Both the position numbers and the translations under genes were made by a program. A model generated the notes under the pieces. That model was not told the DNA's origin. It saw only the letters and a program-made list of their open reading frames with translations, and searched no databases. Source: Gammaproteobacteria bacterium (lineage in GTDB: Bacteria; Pseudomonadota; Gammaproteobacteria; Nevskiales; Nevskiaceae). From it: a stretch of 49,117 bases of DNA. The DNA lies in assembly GCA_022599775.1 (NCBI GenBank), contig JAHZLQ010000013.1, positions 1 through 49,117 of the forward strand, read 5' to 3'. Each line of letters starts with the position of its first letter. Position 1 is the first letter of the stretch. This document shows, one piece after another, positions 25,729-34,788 of this stretch.

Positions 25729-25887
25729 ATGGACCTGATCCGCATCATCGTTGCGATTCTGCTGCCGCCGCTCGGCGTGTTCCTGCAAGTGGGTTTCGCC
25801 GGCGCGTTCTGGCTGAACATCCTGCTGACGCTGCTGGGCTACATTCCAGGCATCGTCCACGCCGTCTGGATCATCGCCAGGCGTTGA
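25729..25887 (+). CDS. Pmp3/YqaE family membrane peptide
   Basis: A 52-residue peptide with two membrane helices: MDLIRIIVAILLPPLGVFLQVG and FWLNILLTLLGYIPGIVHAVWIIARR. The LPPLGVF and GYIPGIVHA motifs are definitive for Pmp3/YqaE peptides, which affect membrane potential and salt tolerance in yeast and plants; bacterial roles are unclear. The ATG at 25729 gives the normal family length. An earlier ATG at 25684 would add 15 residues and cannot be excluded, since neither has a strong ribosome site. Confidence 0.85.
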   Translation: MDLIRIIVAILLPPLGVFLQVGFAGAFWLNILLTLLGYIPGIVHAVWIIARR

Positions 25888-26016
25888 AAGCCACAGCGCT
25901 TGTGGGAACAGGGCTCGGAGCCGGGCCGTTCCATGCAAGCCTAACGGCCATGCCACAAGCGGCCGCCGCGGCGCTCCGGGGCAAAAGCCGGCCGCGCACG
26001 CCGCGCGTGATGCACG

Positions 26017-26451
26017 CTAGTCCTCGCGCCGGAACTTCCCTTCGATGGTTTCGGAGGACCGGTCGGCGCCTGCGTCAAATCCGGCGGCACCACGCATCAC
26101 GAACACCCGGGACAGCAATGCGCGTGCAAGTCGCGTACGCAAAGGCGGCACCAGCAGCAGAAAACCCAGGGTATCGCTGATGAAACCGGGCGTGATCAAC
26201 AACACTCCGGCGATCAGGAGAGCCACGCCCTCCAGCATCGGTCCGGCCGGGATTTCGCCGCGCTGCTGGCGGCGCTGGATTTCGCGCAGGGTTTCCATGC
26301 CCTGTCGACGCATCAGCTGACTGCCGATCACGGCGGTCGCGATCACCGCAAGGATCGTGGGCAATGCGCCAATGCGGCTGCCGACCTCGATCAGCAACCA
26401 GGTCTCTGCCAGCGGCAGCGCAATGAACAGCAACAGCAGTCTTCCGGCCAT
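26017..26451 (-). CDS. fxsA: FxsA family membrane protein
   Basis: A 144-residue inner-membrane protein. Its helices MAGRLLLLFIALPLAETWLLIEVG, ALPTILAVIATAVIGSQLMRRQG, and LEGVALLIAGVLLITPGFISDTLGFLLLVPPLR are diagnostic. FxsA overproduction relieves PifA-mediated exclusion of phage T7 in F-plasmid cells; the normal role is unknown. Downstream a soluble acidic tail ends the protein. GGGGAC lies directly before the ATG. No groEL lies nearby, unlike some fxsA loci. Confidence 0.9.
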   Translation of the reverse strand: MAGRLLLLFIALPLAETWLLIEVGSRIGALPTILAVIATAVIGSQLMRRQGMETLREIQRRQQRGEIPAGPMLEGVALLIAGVLLITPGFISDTLGFLLLVPPLRTRLARALLSRVFVMRGAAGFDAGADRSSETIEGKFRRED

Positions 26452-26828
26452 GTCCCCAATATGGGTGCAGCGGCCACGGAATGCCAGCCGGCCGGCATGG
26501 GAACCGCCCCGAAAGAGTGCGATCCACGCGCTGCATCAGGGTCTGACGAAATGCCGCCCGCCGCGAAAGTGGGCGGCGTGCGAATTTGTTACGAAACCTT
26601 TCGGCAGCGGCAGCGGGCGGTGTCGCAATTTCCTCGCCGATGCTAGTGTCCACGGCCATAGGCGGGGAATTTCGGGGTCAACGCCGACAAATATTGACTT
26701 GCAGGACGCGACGCCAGCTTGCGCGGTTCCGTTTTTGGCCGGACTTGTGCAAGGAAAATCAGAGTTCAGTCGCAGTGACAGACTGCAGAAATTCGGCAAA
26801 AACCAAGTTTCCGGGGAGGGCGGGGGTC
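26452..26828. other. Divergent non-coding region between fxsA and the large lipoprotein gene
   Basis: This 377-base stretch has no credible gene. It holds a near-perfect 18-base palindrome (26481-26498), a hairpin with stem GCCGCCC/GGGCGGC (26553-26577), and a TTGACT at 26694 without a fitting -10. A frame open from 26586 into the lipoprotein has no coding features before its signal peptide. Confidence 0.5.
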
Positions 26829-29720
26829 ATGGGGCGCAGCGCAGGCAGCGTGCAGAGCGTTTTTCGTTGGGTATCGGTGGCGCTGGTCGCCGTCGCTCTA
26901 CTCGCGTGCGAGTCACCGGACGATGACGACGATATCCAGGAGATCGAGGATCTCAGCGGCACCGTCACCGGCACCATCCTCGACAGCGACAGCGATCCGA
27001 TCCCCGGGGTCACGGTTCACTACACCGGCAACACCAGCTCGGACGGCGTCGCCGAGGTCTCGGCGGTCACCAATGCCCAGGGCCAGTTCGCCCTGGCGGG
27101 CGTGGTCGTCAGCGGCACGCAGAACTCGATTTCGTCACCGCTTACCCTGTTCCTGGAACCGCCTGCCGGCTATCTGTCCGGCACCGTGGCCGTGTCCCCT
27201 TCGGCGCAGCCAATCGGTGGCGTCGGCAGCAGCAATGACGTGTTCCTCGACGAGTTCAACGTGGATACCGGTCCGGTCAAGCTACCGGCCACGGCGACCA
27301 CCATCAGCGGCGTGCTGCGTGACACCGGTACCGGTTCCGCGGTCGCCGGCAGCATGGTCAGCGCCGAATTCATCATCACGGCCTTTGAGCAGGCCGACAC
27401 CACCGGCATCGCTCTGACCTACGGCGCGGCGGCCACCATCAGCACCGACAGCGATGCCAGCGGCAGCTTCACCCTCAGCGGCGTGGCGGACGACTCCTGC
27501 GTGCGTGTGCTGGTGGCCGGCTACAGCATCGACGGCCTCAGTGGCAGCGCGCCGCCGTGCCTGATCGCCGAGGTCGATGACGACCCCAATGCGCTCGAAC
27601 TTAAAACCAATACGGCCAGCATCACGCTCGCCAATGTGTTCCTGACGCCGTATGCGACGGAAGACGGCGTCTCGCCGTTCGTGACCTCGGTGGTCGGCGT
27701 CGTCAATCCGGACAGCGATCCGGCACCGCTGGATTCCTCGGTCACCGGCGTTCCCCCGAACGAACTCAAGATCAAATTCAGCGAAGCAATGGCCGCGACG
27801 ATCACCGCCGCCGATGTGACGGTCCTGCTCGGCACCGCACCGGACATCACCTCGGCGCCGCTGGACAGCGTCATGCTCAGTGGCGGAGACACCCTGTCGA
27901 TCGCAACCGCCGCACCGCTACCGAGCGGCACCGTGGTCACCGTGCAGATCGTGCGCGGCACGCTCAAGGACACCGCCGGAAACCCGATCGTACTGAACGA
28001 CGCCATCGCTTATGACGAGTTTTCCGGCGGTTCGGCGACTCTGTTCGAGTTGGACCTGCTGACGTTCGAGCCGTCCGACGCGACTGCCGATGCGGCCTTG
28101 CCGAGCCAGGTGGTGAACACCAGCGTCCCGGAGGACCCGGCGTTCGTGACCACCTCGGCCCTGATCGACACGACCGTCGTCGGTGGCGAAAGCATTGGTC
28201 TGGCGGCCACGCCCAGCGGCGGTAACGTGCTGTACAGCAACGTCATCGGAACCGACAGTGATGACGTTGAGCAACTCAACAGCGCCGACGCCGAAGACGG
28301 CCTGCAGGATCTGCTCAATGCACTGGAAGGCGACGGTAGCCGTGAGCTGTTCACGGACATCGCCCGCGTGCACGTGTTGGCCAGCGCAGAAGCCGCCGAC
28401 TATCTGGTGACCGTGGAGCGCAACGGAACCACGCTGGACGCGCTGTTCTTTCCGGTGGCCACGCTGGATGGCGCCCCCGCGAACGAAGGGCCGGTGACGG
28501 CCGGCACCTCACGCTATGTGATCGATCCCAATGGCGCCACCGAATTCGATCTGATCGTGACCGGACGCACCGCTGCAACGCTGCTGCAGGACGGCGACAC
28601 CTTCAAGATCGTATCGCGCAACGCCAGCGCCATTTTGGGCGGCACCGCGACCCTGGCGCTGCATGACATCGCGCCACCGACCGTCGGCGTGCAGCTGCTG
28701 ACCGAGGTCCTGGCGGCCACGGCCGGAACCAGCGGCCAAGGCGGCGGGGGCGGTGTGATCGTCGACGGCACCGATCCCGAGCCGGGCTTCGTGATCTATC
28801 CGATTACGCCGCAGGCCGCAGACGTGGATGACAGCGAGGCCGGATTTGACGCCGATGATTTCCAGGGCGACAACGAACTGCTGGGCTTGTCCGATGAAAT
28901 GCTGCAGGCCTCGGCCTTCGTCGACGGGCTCGGCACTACGGAAACGGCCGCCGACGCGACCGGTAGCATGGCGTTCCTGTCGTCGATCGGCCCACGTCTG
29001 GGACTTGTCGTCACCGAACCGATTTCGCTGGTGGAGGGCACGGCGCCCGGCACCACGGACATCGACGCCTCGCTCAGCAGCTTCGGCGTGCTCAACAGCG
29101 CCGTGACAGAAGATGGCGACCCGACCATCCTGTTCACCTACCGCGTCGACAGCCTGTTCCAGCTGGAGGCCGACGCCAATGCCTCGGATGAAGCGACGAT
29201 CGATCTGGGCGGCGTGATCCGCGATCTCAATGGCCTGCTGGCCGACGACGCGGCCCGTGCTCTGGTACGGGTCAGAGACTACTTCCCGCCGCTGATGACG
29301 CTGGCGTTCTACGACGGCAGCAACTTCGTCTTCCGGTTCCACGAAGCCATCAACAAGGCCGGCAGCATCATCCTTGAAACCTGCGCAGAGACGATCGATG
29401 TCGCTGCGACCGAGGTGGAGCTGTCGCCCGACGGCACCACGCTGACGGCCCCAGCCACACTCGTAGCCGATCCGGAAAGCTGCTTCGATCCGACGCTGGC
29501 CTACGAGGAAGACGCCTACGCCCCGAGCGAGATCGGCGATCTGACCGACCTGACATCGGTTGCGCTCGTACAGACGCACGGCTTCGTCTCTTACGACAGC
29601 ATCAGCGATACGACCGACAACCTCGGCGATGGTGTCGGCAATTCCTGGGCATCGTGGGCAAGCAACGGGCTTGGCATCACCACCCCGTACTTCGCGGCGG
29701 CGGACGTCACGACGCCCTGA
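26829..29720 (+). CDS. Large Asp-rich lipoprotein with Ig-like repeats
   Basis: A 963-residue exported protein of unknown function. MGRSAGSVQSVFRWVSVALV is a signal peptide leading to lipobox LLAC (Cys27), followed by an acidic stretch (SPDDDDDIQEIEDL). Residues about 35-130 resemble a carboxypeptidase-regulatory-like fold (GTVTGTILDSDSDPIPGVTV). Residues about 310-400 look like a Big_5 Ig-like domain (NELKIKFSEAMAA..., ..LSGGDTLSIATAAPLP.., ..GTLKDTAGNPI). The rest is Asp/Thr/Ala-rich beta sequence without a recognised domain. Asp outnumbers Lys greatly, which suits calcium binding or a surface location. GGGGAGGG sits 8 bases before the ATG at 26829. It is a single-gene unit closed by a strong terminator. 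Confidence 0.75.
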   Translation: MGRSAGSVQSVFRWVSVALVAVALLACESPDDDDDIQEIEDLSGTVTGTILDSDSDPIPGVTVHYTGNTSSDGVAEVSAVTNAQGQFALAGVVVSGTQNSISSPLTLFLEPPAGYLSGTVAVSPSAQPIGGVGSSNDVFLDEFNVDTGPVKLPATATTISGVLRDTGTGSAVAGSMVSAEFIITAFEQADTTGIALTYGAAATISTDSDASGSFTLSGVADDSCVRVLVAGYSIDGLSGSAPPCLIAEVDDDPNALELKTNTASITLANVFLTPYATEDGVSPFVTSVVGVVNPDSDPAPLDSSVTGVPPNELKIKFSEAMAATITAADVTVLLGTAPDITSAPLDSVMLSGGDTLSIATAAPLPSGTVVTVQIVRGTLKDTAGNPIVLNDAIAYDEFSGGSATLFELDLLTFEPSDATADAALPSQVVNTSVPEDPAFVTTSALIDTTVVGGESIGLAATPSGGNVLYSNVIGTDSDDVEQLNSADAEDGLQDLLNALEGDGSRELFTDIARVHVLASAEAADYLVTVERNGTTLDALFFPVATLDGAPANEGPVTAGTSRYVIDPNGATEFDLIVTGRTAATLLQDGDTFKIVSRNASAILGGTATLALHDIAPPTVGVQLLTEVLAATAGTSGQGGGGGVIVDGTDPEPGFVIYPITPQAADVDDSEAGFDADDFQGDNELLGLSDEMLQASAFVDGLGTTETAADATGSMAFLSSIGPRLGLVVTEPISLVEGTAPGTTDIDASLSSFGVLNSAVTEDGDPTILFTYRVDSLFQLEADANASDEATIDLGGVIRDLNGLLADDAARALVRVRDYFPPLMTLAFYDGSNFVFRFHEAINKAGSIILETCAETIDVAATEVELSPDGTTLTAPATLVADPESCFDPTLAYEEDAYAPSEIGDLTDLTSVALVQTHGFVSYDSISDTTDNLGDGVGNSWASWASNGLGITTPYFAAADVTTP

Positions 29721-29744
29721 ACGTCGGCGGGTCGCGGCCCCGGG

Positions 29745-29774
29745 AGGCCGCCGCTATCATGCGGCGGCCTTTTT
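29745..29774 (+). terminator. Strong intrinsic terminator after the large lipoprotein gene
   Basis: AGGCCGCCGC and GCGGCGGCCT form a perfect 10-base stem around loop TATCAT, followed by TTTTT and a T-rich tail. It lies 25 bases after the stop codon. It is the clearest intrinsic terminator in the window. Confidence 0.93.
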
Positions 29775-29794
29775 CTTTCTCCGCCTTGACTCGC

Positions 29795-30475
29795 ATGCGA
29801 ATCCGTCGCCGTACGCTGCTGTGCACCCTGCTATTGGGGGCTCTGGCAAGTCCGTTTGCCTCCGCCAAGGCCATCGAGCCGCTGCCGGGCGTGCCTGCGG
29901 CCATCGATCCGACGCAGCACTATCTGATCTATCTGCACGGGCGGATCTTCGAAGGGCGCAACGCCAAGGCCAGCGATCCGCGCTTCGGAAGCTATGAATT
30001 CGAGGCCATCGTCCACGCGCTGGCGGCGCAGGGCGCCGTGGTGATCGCGGAGCATCGACCGATGGATACCGATATCGGCGAGTACGCGACGCATGTCGCC
30101 GAGCAGGTGCGCCAGCTACTCGCAGCCGGTGTACCGGCGACGAATATCGGCGTGGTCGGATTCTCCAAAGGCGGTTACATTGCGGTACTGACCGCGGCGC
30201 GTCTGCACGACCCGGCCATCAACTACGTATTCCTCGCCAGTTGCGGCGAAGCGCTGTTCCAACGTGAGGATGTCGATGTCGCCGGGCGCATGTTGTCGAT
30301 TCGCGAATCGACCGATTCCCTGGGGCGTTCATGTGAGCCGCTGTTCGAAGCCGCGAGCACGCCCGGCGAGTACGAGGAGATCGAGATTCATACCGGTCAC
30401 GCTCATGGGGCGTTCTATCGCCCCAATCCGCAGTGGGTGCATCCGAGCCTGCGCTGGCTCAGGCCCGCGCAGTGA
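29795..30475 (+). CDS. Secreted alpha/beta hydrolase-like protein
   Basis: A 226-residue protein. Residues 1-24 (MRIRRRTLLCTLLLGALASP...) are a signal peptide ending FASA, so it is probably periplasmic. YLIYLHGRIFEGR gives the HG oxyanion turn after the first strand. NIGVVGFSKGGYIAVLTAA gives the nucleophile elbow GFSKG. IHTGHAHGAFYRP supplies a plausible catalytic His. Family is dienelactone-hydrolase or esterase-like; substrate unknown. The start at 29795 was chosen for the signal peptide; earlier starts lie in or before the terminator. The upstream terminator implies its own promoter, which was not seen clearly. Confidence 0.75.
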   Translation: MRIRRRTLLCTLLLGALASPFASAKAIEPLPGVPAAIDPTQHYLIYLHGRIFEGRNAKASDPRFGSYEFEAIVHALAAQGAVVIAEHRPMDTDIGEYATHVAEQVRQLLAAGVPATNIGVVGFSKGGYIAVLTAARLHDPAINYVFLASCGEALFQREDVDVAGRMLSIRESTDSLGRSCEPLFEAASTPGEYEEIEIHTGHAHGAFYRPNPQWVHPSLRWLRPAQ

Positions 30476-30496
30476 AGTCTTGCGCCGAGGACCGGC

Positions 30497-33400
30497 TCAG
30501 GCGGCCGTTTCCTCGGACTCATCATCCACTGGAGCGTCGACCCAGACCAGGCTGACCAGTACCGGCAGCAGAAACAGACAGATCACGGTCGTGACCAGCA
30601 CGGCGAAGGACAGCGCAACCGCCATCGGAATCAGCACCTGAGCCTGCGCCGCCCGTTCGGTCAGCAGCGGTGAAAGACCGAGGAAGGTTGTGACCGTGGT
30701 CAGGACAATCGGACGAAAACGCTGCACGCCGGCGGTGCGAATCGCCTCGTCGCGGCTCATGCCCTCGCGCCGGCGTTCGTTGATATAGGTGATCAGCACG
30801 ATCGAATCGTTCACGCAGACGCCCAAGGCAGCCACGATGCCCGCCATCGACAGCATCGACAATGTGATGCCGAACACCATGTGCGCGAAGATCGCGCCGA
30901 CCACGGCGAACGGCAGTACGGTGAATACCAGCAGCGTCTGCACATAGGACTGGAACAGGATCGAAATTGCGGCGAATACCAGGGCGATACCGATCAAGGC
31001 CGCGGCATAGAGCGCACCGGTGACCTCACCTTCCTCCCGCTTGGTTCCGGAGTAACCCCATTGAAGGCCGGGGTACTGCGCCATCAGTTGCGGCAGATAA
31101 TTGGTCTCAAGGTCTTCAAGGACGCGATTGGCGTCGTTCTTGTTGCGATCGATCATCGCGCTGACCACCGTGGTGCGGCGCCGGTCCACACGAGTGATCA
31201 GCGTATCGCTCTGCTCGCGCACGATGTCGGTCACGTTCGCCAATGGCACCGCCGCGCCGTCCGAGGTGCGGATATTGATGCCGGACAGCGAGTTCTCCGA
31301 TTCGCGACTCTGCTCGTCGTAGCGCACCACCACCCGCACTTCCTCGCGACCGCGCAGCAGGCGCTGCACTTCCTCGCCGAAGAAGCCCTGCCGGATCTGG
31401 CGGCCGACGTCGGCCACGGTCAGGCCCAGCGCCTCGGCTTCGGGGCGCAGGTCGAAGTTGAGTTCGTCTCGCGGCGCACGCGAGCTGTCGCTGACTTCCG
31501 TCGCGCCCGGGTAACGCCTCAGGCGTTCCTGCAGCGCCGTACTTGCCGCCGCCACGATCGCCTTGTCGCGTGCCATCAGATTGATCTCGATATCCGCACC
31601 CGGGAAGTTGAGCGAAAAGTTCATCTTCAGCTCTTTCAGGTACGGCACGGCGCCGATACGCTCACGCCAACGGTCGGCCAGATCCTGCACATCGAGCGAG
31701 CGTTCCTCGGCCGGTGACAGTTCCACGAACATCTGCGCAGTATTGGCGCCGGTTTCGGTGGTGATGCCTAGCCCGCCGCCAGCCTGACCGATGGAGCGCA
31801 TCACGTGCTGGATCGAGGCTTCGCTGCCCTCGGCTTCGGTGACCACCTCGCGCAGCGCCTGCTCGATGCGATCAACGGCCGCCTCCGTATAGCTGCGCGG
31901 CGAACCGGATTCGAGCGTGACATCCACGACCACCGAATCGGCGGTCACCGCCGGAAAGAAGTTCACACGAATCTTGCCGCCGGCCAACAGTCCCAGCGTC
32001 AGCAACAGCACACCGACGAAGATCGACAGCGTGACCCAGCGCCAGGCCAGCGCGCGATCCAGGGCGGGCCGGTAACGCTCGATCGCGAAGCGTTCCATGC
32101 TGCTGGCGATGCGCCGTTGCACGCGCGTCAGGCGGTTGCGGTGCTGCACCGTTTCGTCGATCGGCTTGAGCGGCGCCAGATGCGCCGGCAGCACGAACAG
32201 CGATTCCACCAGCGAAACTAGGTAGGCGATGATCACCACCGCCGGTACATAGGCCCAGAGCTGCGCCTGCACGCCGGGCAGGAACAGGATCGGCGTGAAG
32301 GTCATGATGTTGGTGAACACTGAAACCAGCACCGGCCAGCCGACCAGACTGGCGCCGATGATCGAGGCCTGCACGCCCTTGCGGTTGACGCGCTGCTCGC
32401 TGTAGATCGCCTCGCCCACGACCACGCCATCGTCCACCAGCGTGCCAAGCACCAACACGAAGCCGAACAGCGTCACCATGTTCAGCGAAATACCGAGCAG
32501 CCACATCACCAGCAGCGTGCCGAGAAACGAGAACACGATGCCGTGCGTGACCCAGAACGCGACCGAGGGCCGCATGAACAGCAGCAGCGAAACGAACACC
32601 AGCACCATCGACTGCAGACCGTTCTTGGTCAGCGTGTCCATGCGGCTTTCGAACAACTTGGACGAATCGCGCCACAGCGCCACGTTCACGCCTTCCGGCA
32701 GCCTTGGTTTCAGTTGCTCGGTATAGCGTTTGATCACGCCGGTGATGTCGAGTACATCCTGTCCGGACACGCGTGACACCTGGATCGTGACCGCCGGCTT
32801 GTCGTCGAAGCTGACTTCCTGATCGCCGTCGGCCAGGCCGTCCTTGACGGTCGCGATATCGGCCAGACGCACCAGCGTACCGTCCGGCGCGCGCAGCAAT
32901 TCCATATCCTCGAATTCGTCGCCGGTACGGCGTTTGGCGTTGGTTCGCAACAGCACGCCGCCGGTCTCGGTCTGAATCTCGCCGGCCGGCATATCCACGG
33001 AGCTGGCCTTGATCAGCTTGGATACCAGATCGAACGACAAACCGTATTTCTGCAGCGCAGATTCGGACAGCTCGATCGCAATCTCGTCGTGCCGCACGTT
33101 GATGAGTTCGGCACGCGTCACGTTCGGCAGCGTGAGGATCTCGTCGAGCGCATTGTTGGCCAGCGCCTTGAGCGTGCGCGGGTCGACGTCGCCGTAGAGC
33201 GTGAGGTTCATCACCGGCTGTGAGAACACCAGTTCACTGATGATCGGCCGTTCCGCATCCTGCGGTAGGTTGCGCAGACCGGACACGCGCGTGTCGATCA
33301 GGTTCATGACCTGATGCAGGTCATAGTTCGGCTCGATCTCGGCGACCACCGTGCCGAGGTTCTCGACCGACACCGAGACCAGCTGCTTGATGCCTTCGAG

Positions 33401-33622
33401 GTCCGCGATCGCATCCTCGATCGGCGCGACCACGCCATCCTCGACTTCCGAAGGGCCGGCGCCGGGATACGCAGTGATGACCTGAATGCGCTGCAGCTTG
33501 AGTTCCGGGATGACCTCGCGCTGCAGGTGCGGTACCGCATAGACGCCGCCCAGCAGCACCAGCGCCATCAGCAGGTTCGGCGCGACGCGATTGCGCGCGA
33601 ACCAGGCAATCGCCGCTTTCAT
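30497..33622 (-). CDS. RND efflux permease (HAE1-like)
   Basis: A 1041-residue inner-membrane proton antiporter. MKAAIAWFARNRVAPNLLMALVLLGG is helix 1, followed by a large periplasmic loop. Helix 4 has LGTLVDDGVVVGEAIYSEQ (about 395-413), keeping the paired Asp of the proton relay but with a Gly-Glu in place of the usual Val-Glu-Asn. Helix 10 region is MAGIVAALGVCVNDSIVLITYINE. These mark the hydrophobe/amphiphile class rather than metal exporters. The acidic C-terminus ends DDESEETAA. It overlaps the adaptor gene by ATGA. Substrates (drugs, lipids, solvents) cannot be named. Confidence 0.93.
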   Translation of the reverse strand: MKAAIAWFARNRVAPNLLMALVLLGGVYAVPHLQREVIPELKLQRIQVITAYPGAGPSEVEDGVVAPIEDAIADLEGIKQLVSVSVENLGTVVAEIEPNYDLHQVMNLIDTRVSGLRNLPQDAERPIISELVFSQPVMNLTLYGDVDPRTLKALANNALDEILTLPNVTRAELINVRHDEIAIELSESALQKYGLSFDLVSKLIKASSVDMPAGEIQTETGGVLLRTNAKRRTGDEFEDMELLRAPDGTLVRLADIATVKDGLADGDQEVSFDDKPAVTIQVSRVSGQDVLDITGVIKRYTEQLKPRLPEGVNVALWRDSSKLFESRMDTLTKNGLQSMVLVFVSLLLFMRPSVAFWVTHGIVFSFLGTLLVMWLLGISLNMVTLFGFVLVLGTLVDDGVVVGEAIYSEQRVNRKGVQASIIGASLVGWPVLVSVFTNIMTFTPILFLPGVQAQLWAYVPAVVIIAYLVSLVESLFVLPAHLAPLKPIDETVQHRNRLTRVQRRIASSMERFAIERYRPALDRALAWRWVTLSIFVGVLLLTLGLLAGGKIRVNFFPAVTADSVVVDVTLESGSPRSYTEAAVDRIEQALREVVTEAEGSEASIQHVMRSIGQAGGGLGITTETGANTAQMFVELSPAEERSLDVQDLADRWRERIGAVPYLKELKMNFSLNFPGADIEINLMARDKAIVAAASTALQERLRRYPGATEVSDSSRAPRDELNFDLRPEAEALGLTVADVGRQIRQGFFGEEVQRLLRGREEVRVVVRYDEQSRESENSLSGINIRTSDGAAVPLANVTDIVREQSDTLITRVDRRRTTVVSAMIDRNKNDANRVLEDLETNYLPQLMAQYPGLQWGYSGTKREEGEVTGALYAAALIGIALVFAAISILFQSYVQTLLVFTVLPFAVVGAIFAHMVFGITLSMLSMAGIVAALGVCVNDSIVLITYINERRREGMSRDEAIRTAGVQRFRPIVLTTVTTFLGLSPLLTERAAQAQVLIPMAVALSFAVLVTTVICLFLLPVLVSLVWVDAPVDDESEETAA

Positions 33623-34764
33623 GAAGGCTTCCGGATCGTCACCGCCATGCCGTCGACCGGAAACTCGATCGGCGACACCACGACCTTGTCGCCGTCATCC
33701 AGCCCGGAGGACACGACGACACGTTCGCCGCTCTTGTTGACCACGCCGACCTGGCGGAAACGCAACTTGGACTGCGCATCGACGATCATCACCTGATCGT
33801 CGCCGCGCAAGGCCGAACGCGGCAACGAGTAGACGTCCGCGCGCGGCGTGCCAGTGACGGTGGCCTGCACGAACTGGCCGACGCTGAGTCCGAAGCCCAT
33901 GCTCTCGGCCGCATCGTCCGGCATCTCAGCGATGCCGAACACCACGCGTGTCCGCGGGTCCAGCGCCGCCTCGGTGCGCGTCATGCGTGCCTTCCAGACC
34001 TGCTGCTTGCCACCGACCAAGGTGGACAGCTCCACCTCCGGCGGAGTCTCGATCGGACGCCCCGGCGGCGGCAGTCCGATCAGGCCCACCTGCGGATCGG
34101 TCAGCGGCAGGCGCACTTCCAGCGAATCGATGTTGAACACCTTGGCGATCGGCCGGCCCGGCGCCACAACCTGGCCCAGGCCGGTCATCACGCCCAGTAC
34201 GCGGCCGCTATACGGTGGCGCGCGCACGGAGGTCTTGGACTGTGCAAGCTGCGTGCGTTCGAGGTCGGCACGGGCGGCGGCAGCGGTGGATTCGGCCTCC
34301 TCGATCTGCGGTATGCGCACCGCCAGCGGCGGCGGCGGCTGATCCGAGTACGCGGCCCATTCGGCACGAGCCTGCTCGGCTTCGGCCTTGATCTGCGACA
34401 GCCTCAGCTCGGCCTGCGCGACGCGCGAACGGGCCTGTTCCACGCCCAGTTCGTAGTCGCGCGAATCGATGCGCAACAACACCTCGGACGGCTTGAAGCT
34501 GCCGCCGGCCACGAAATCCGGCGCCATCCACTCCACACGGCCCGCGACTTCGGGCGTAATCTCGGATTCGGCGCGCGCCACCACCGTGCCCTGCGTCTGT
34601 ATCGGCAGGCTCAGCGATTCCGCCTTGGCCACTACGATCTCGACCGTCGGTGCCACGAACACCGGTTCGGTCGGCTGCGCAGGCTCGCGGCTCTTCCAGA
34701 TCAGAAATCCGGCACCGCCGAACACCACCAGCACCAGGACGGAAATGATCGCTTGTTTACTCAT
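33619..34764 (-). CDS. RND efflux periplasmic adaptor
   Basis: A 381-residue membrane fusion protein. MSKQAIISVLVLVVFGGAGFLIW is an uncleaved anchor or signal segment without a lipobox. A lipoyl-like half (QTQGTVVARAESEITPEVAGRV) is followed by a coiled-coil hairpin of Ala/Glu/Arg-rich helices (about 120-180). The second lipoyl half (SVRAPPYSGRVLGVMTG) and beta-barrel and membrane-proximal domains end with DKVVVSPIEFPVDGMAVTIRKPS. It links the permease, whose gene it overlaps by four bases, to the outer membrane factor gene 24 bases upstream. Confidence 0.93.
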   Translation of the reverse strand: MSKQAIISVLVLVVFGGAGFLIWKSREPAQPTEPVFVAPTVEIVVAKAESLSLPIQTQGTVVARAESEITPEVAGRVEWMAPDFVAGGSFKPSEVLLRIDSRDYELGVEQARSRVAQAELRLSQIKAEAEQARAEWAAYSDQPPPPLAVRIPQIEEAESTAAAARADLERTQLAQSKTSVRAPPYSGRVLGVMTGLGQVVAPGRPIAKVFNIDSLEVRLPLTDPQVGLIGLPPPGRPIETPPEVELSTLVGGKQQVWKARMTRTEAALDPRTRVVFGIAEMPDDAAESMGFGLSVGQFVQATVTGTPRADVYSLPRSALRGDDQVMIVDAQSKLRFRQVGVVNKSGERVVVSSGLDDGDKVVVSPIEFPVDGMAVTIRKPS

Positions 34765-34788
34765 GGCGCTTTGCTGATTCCTTTATTG

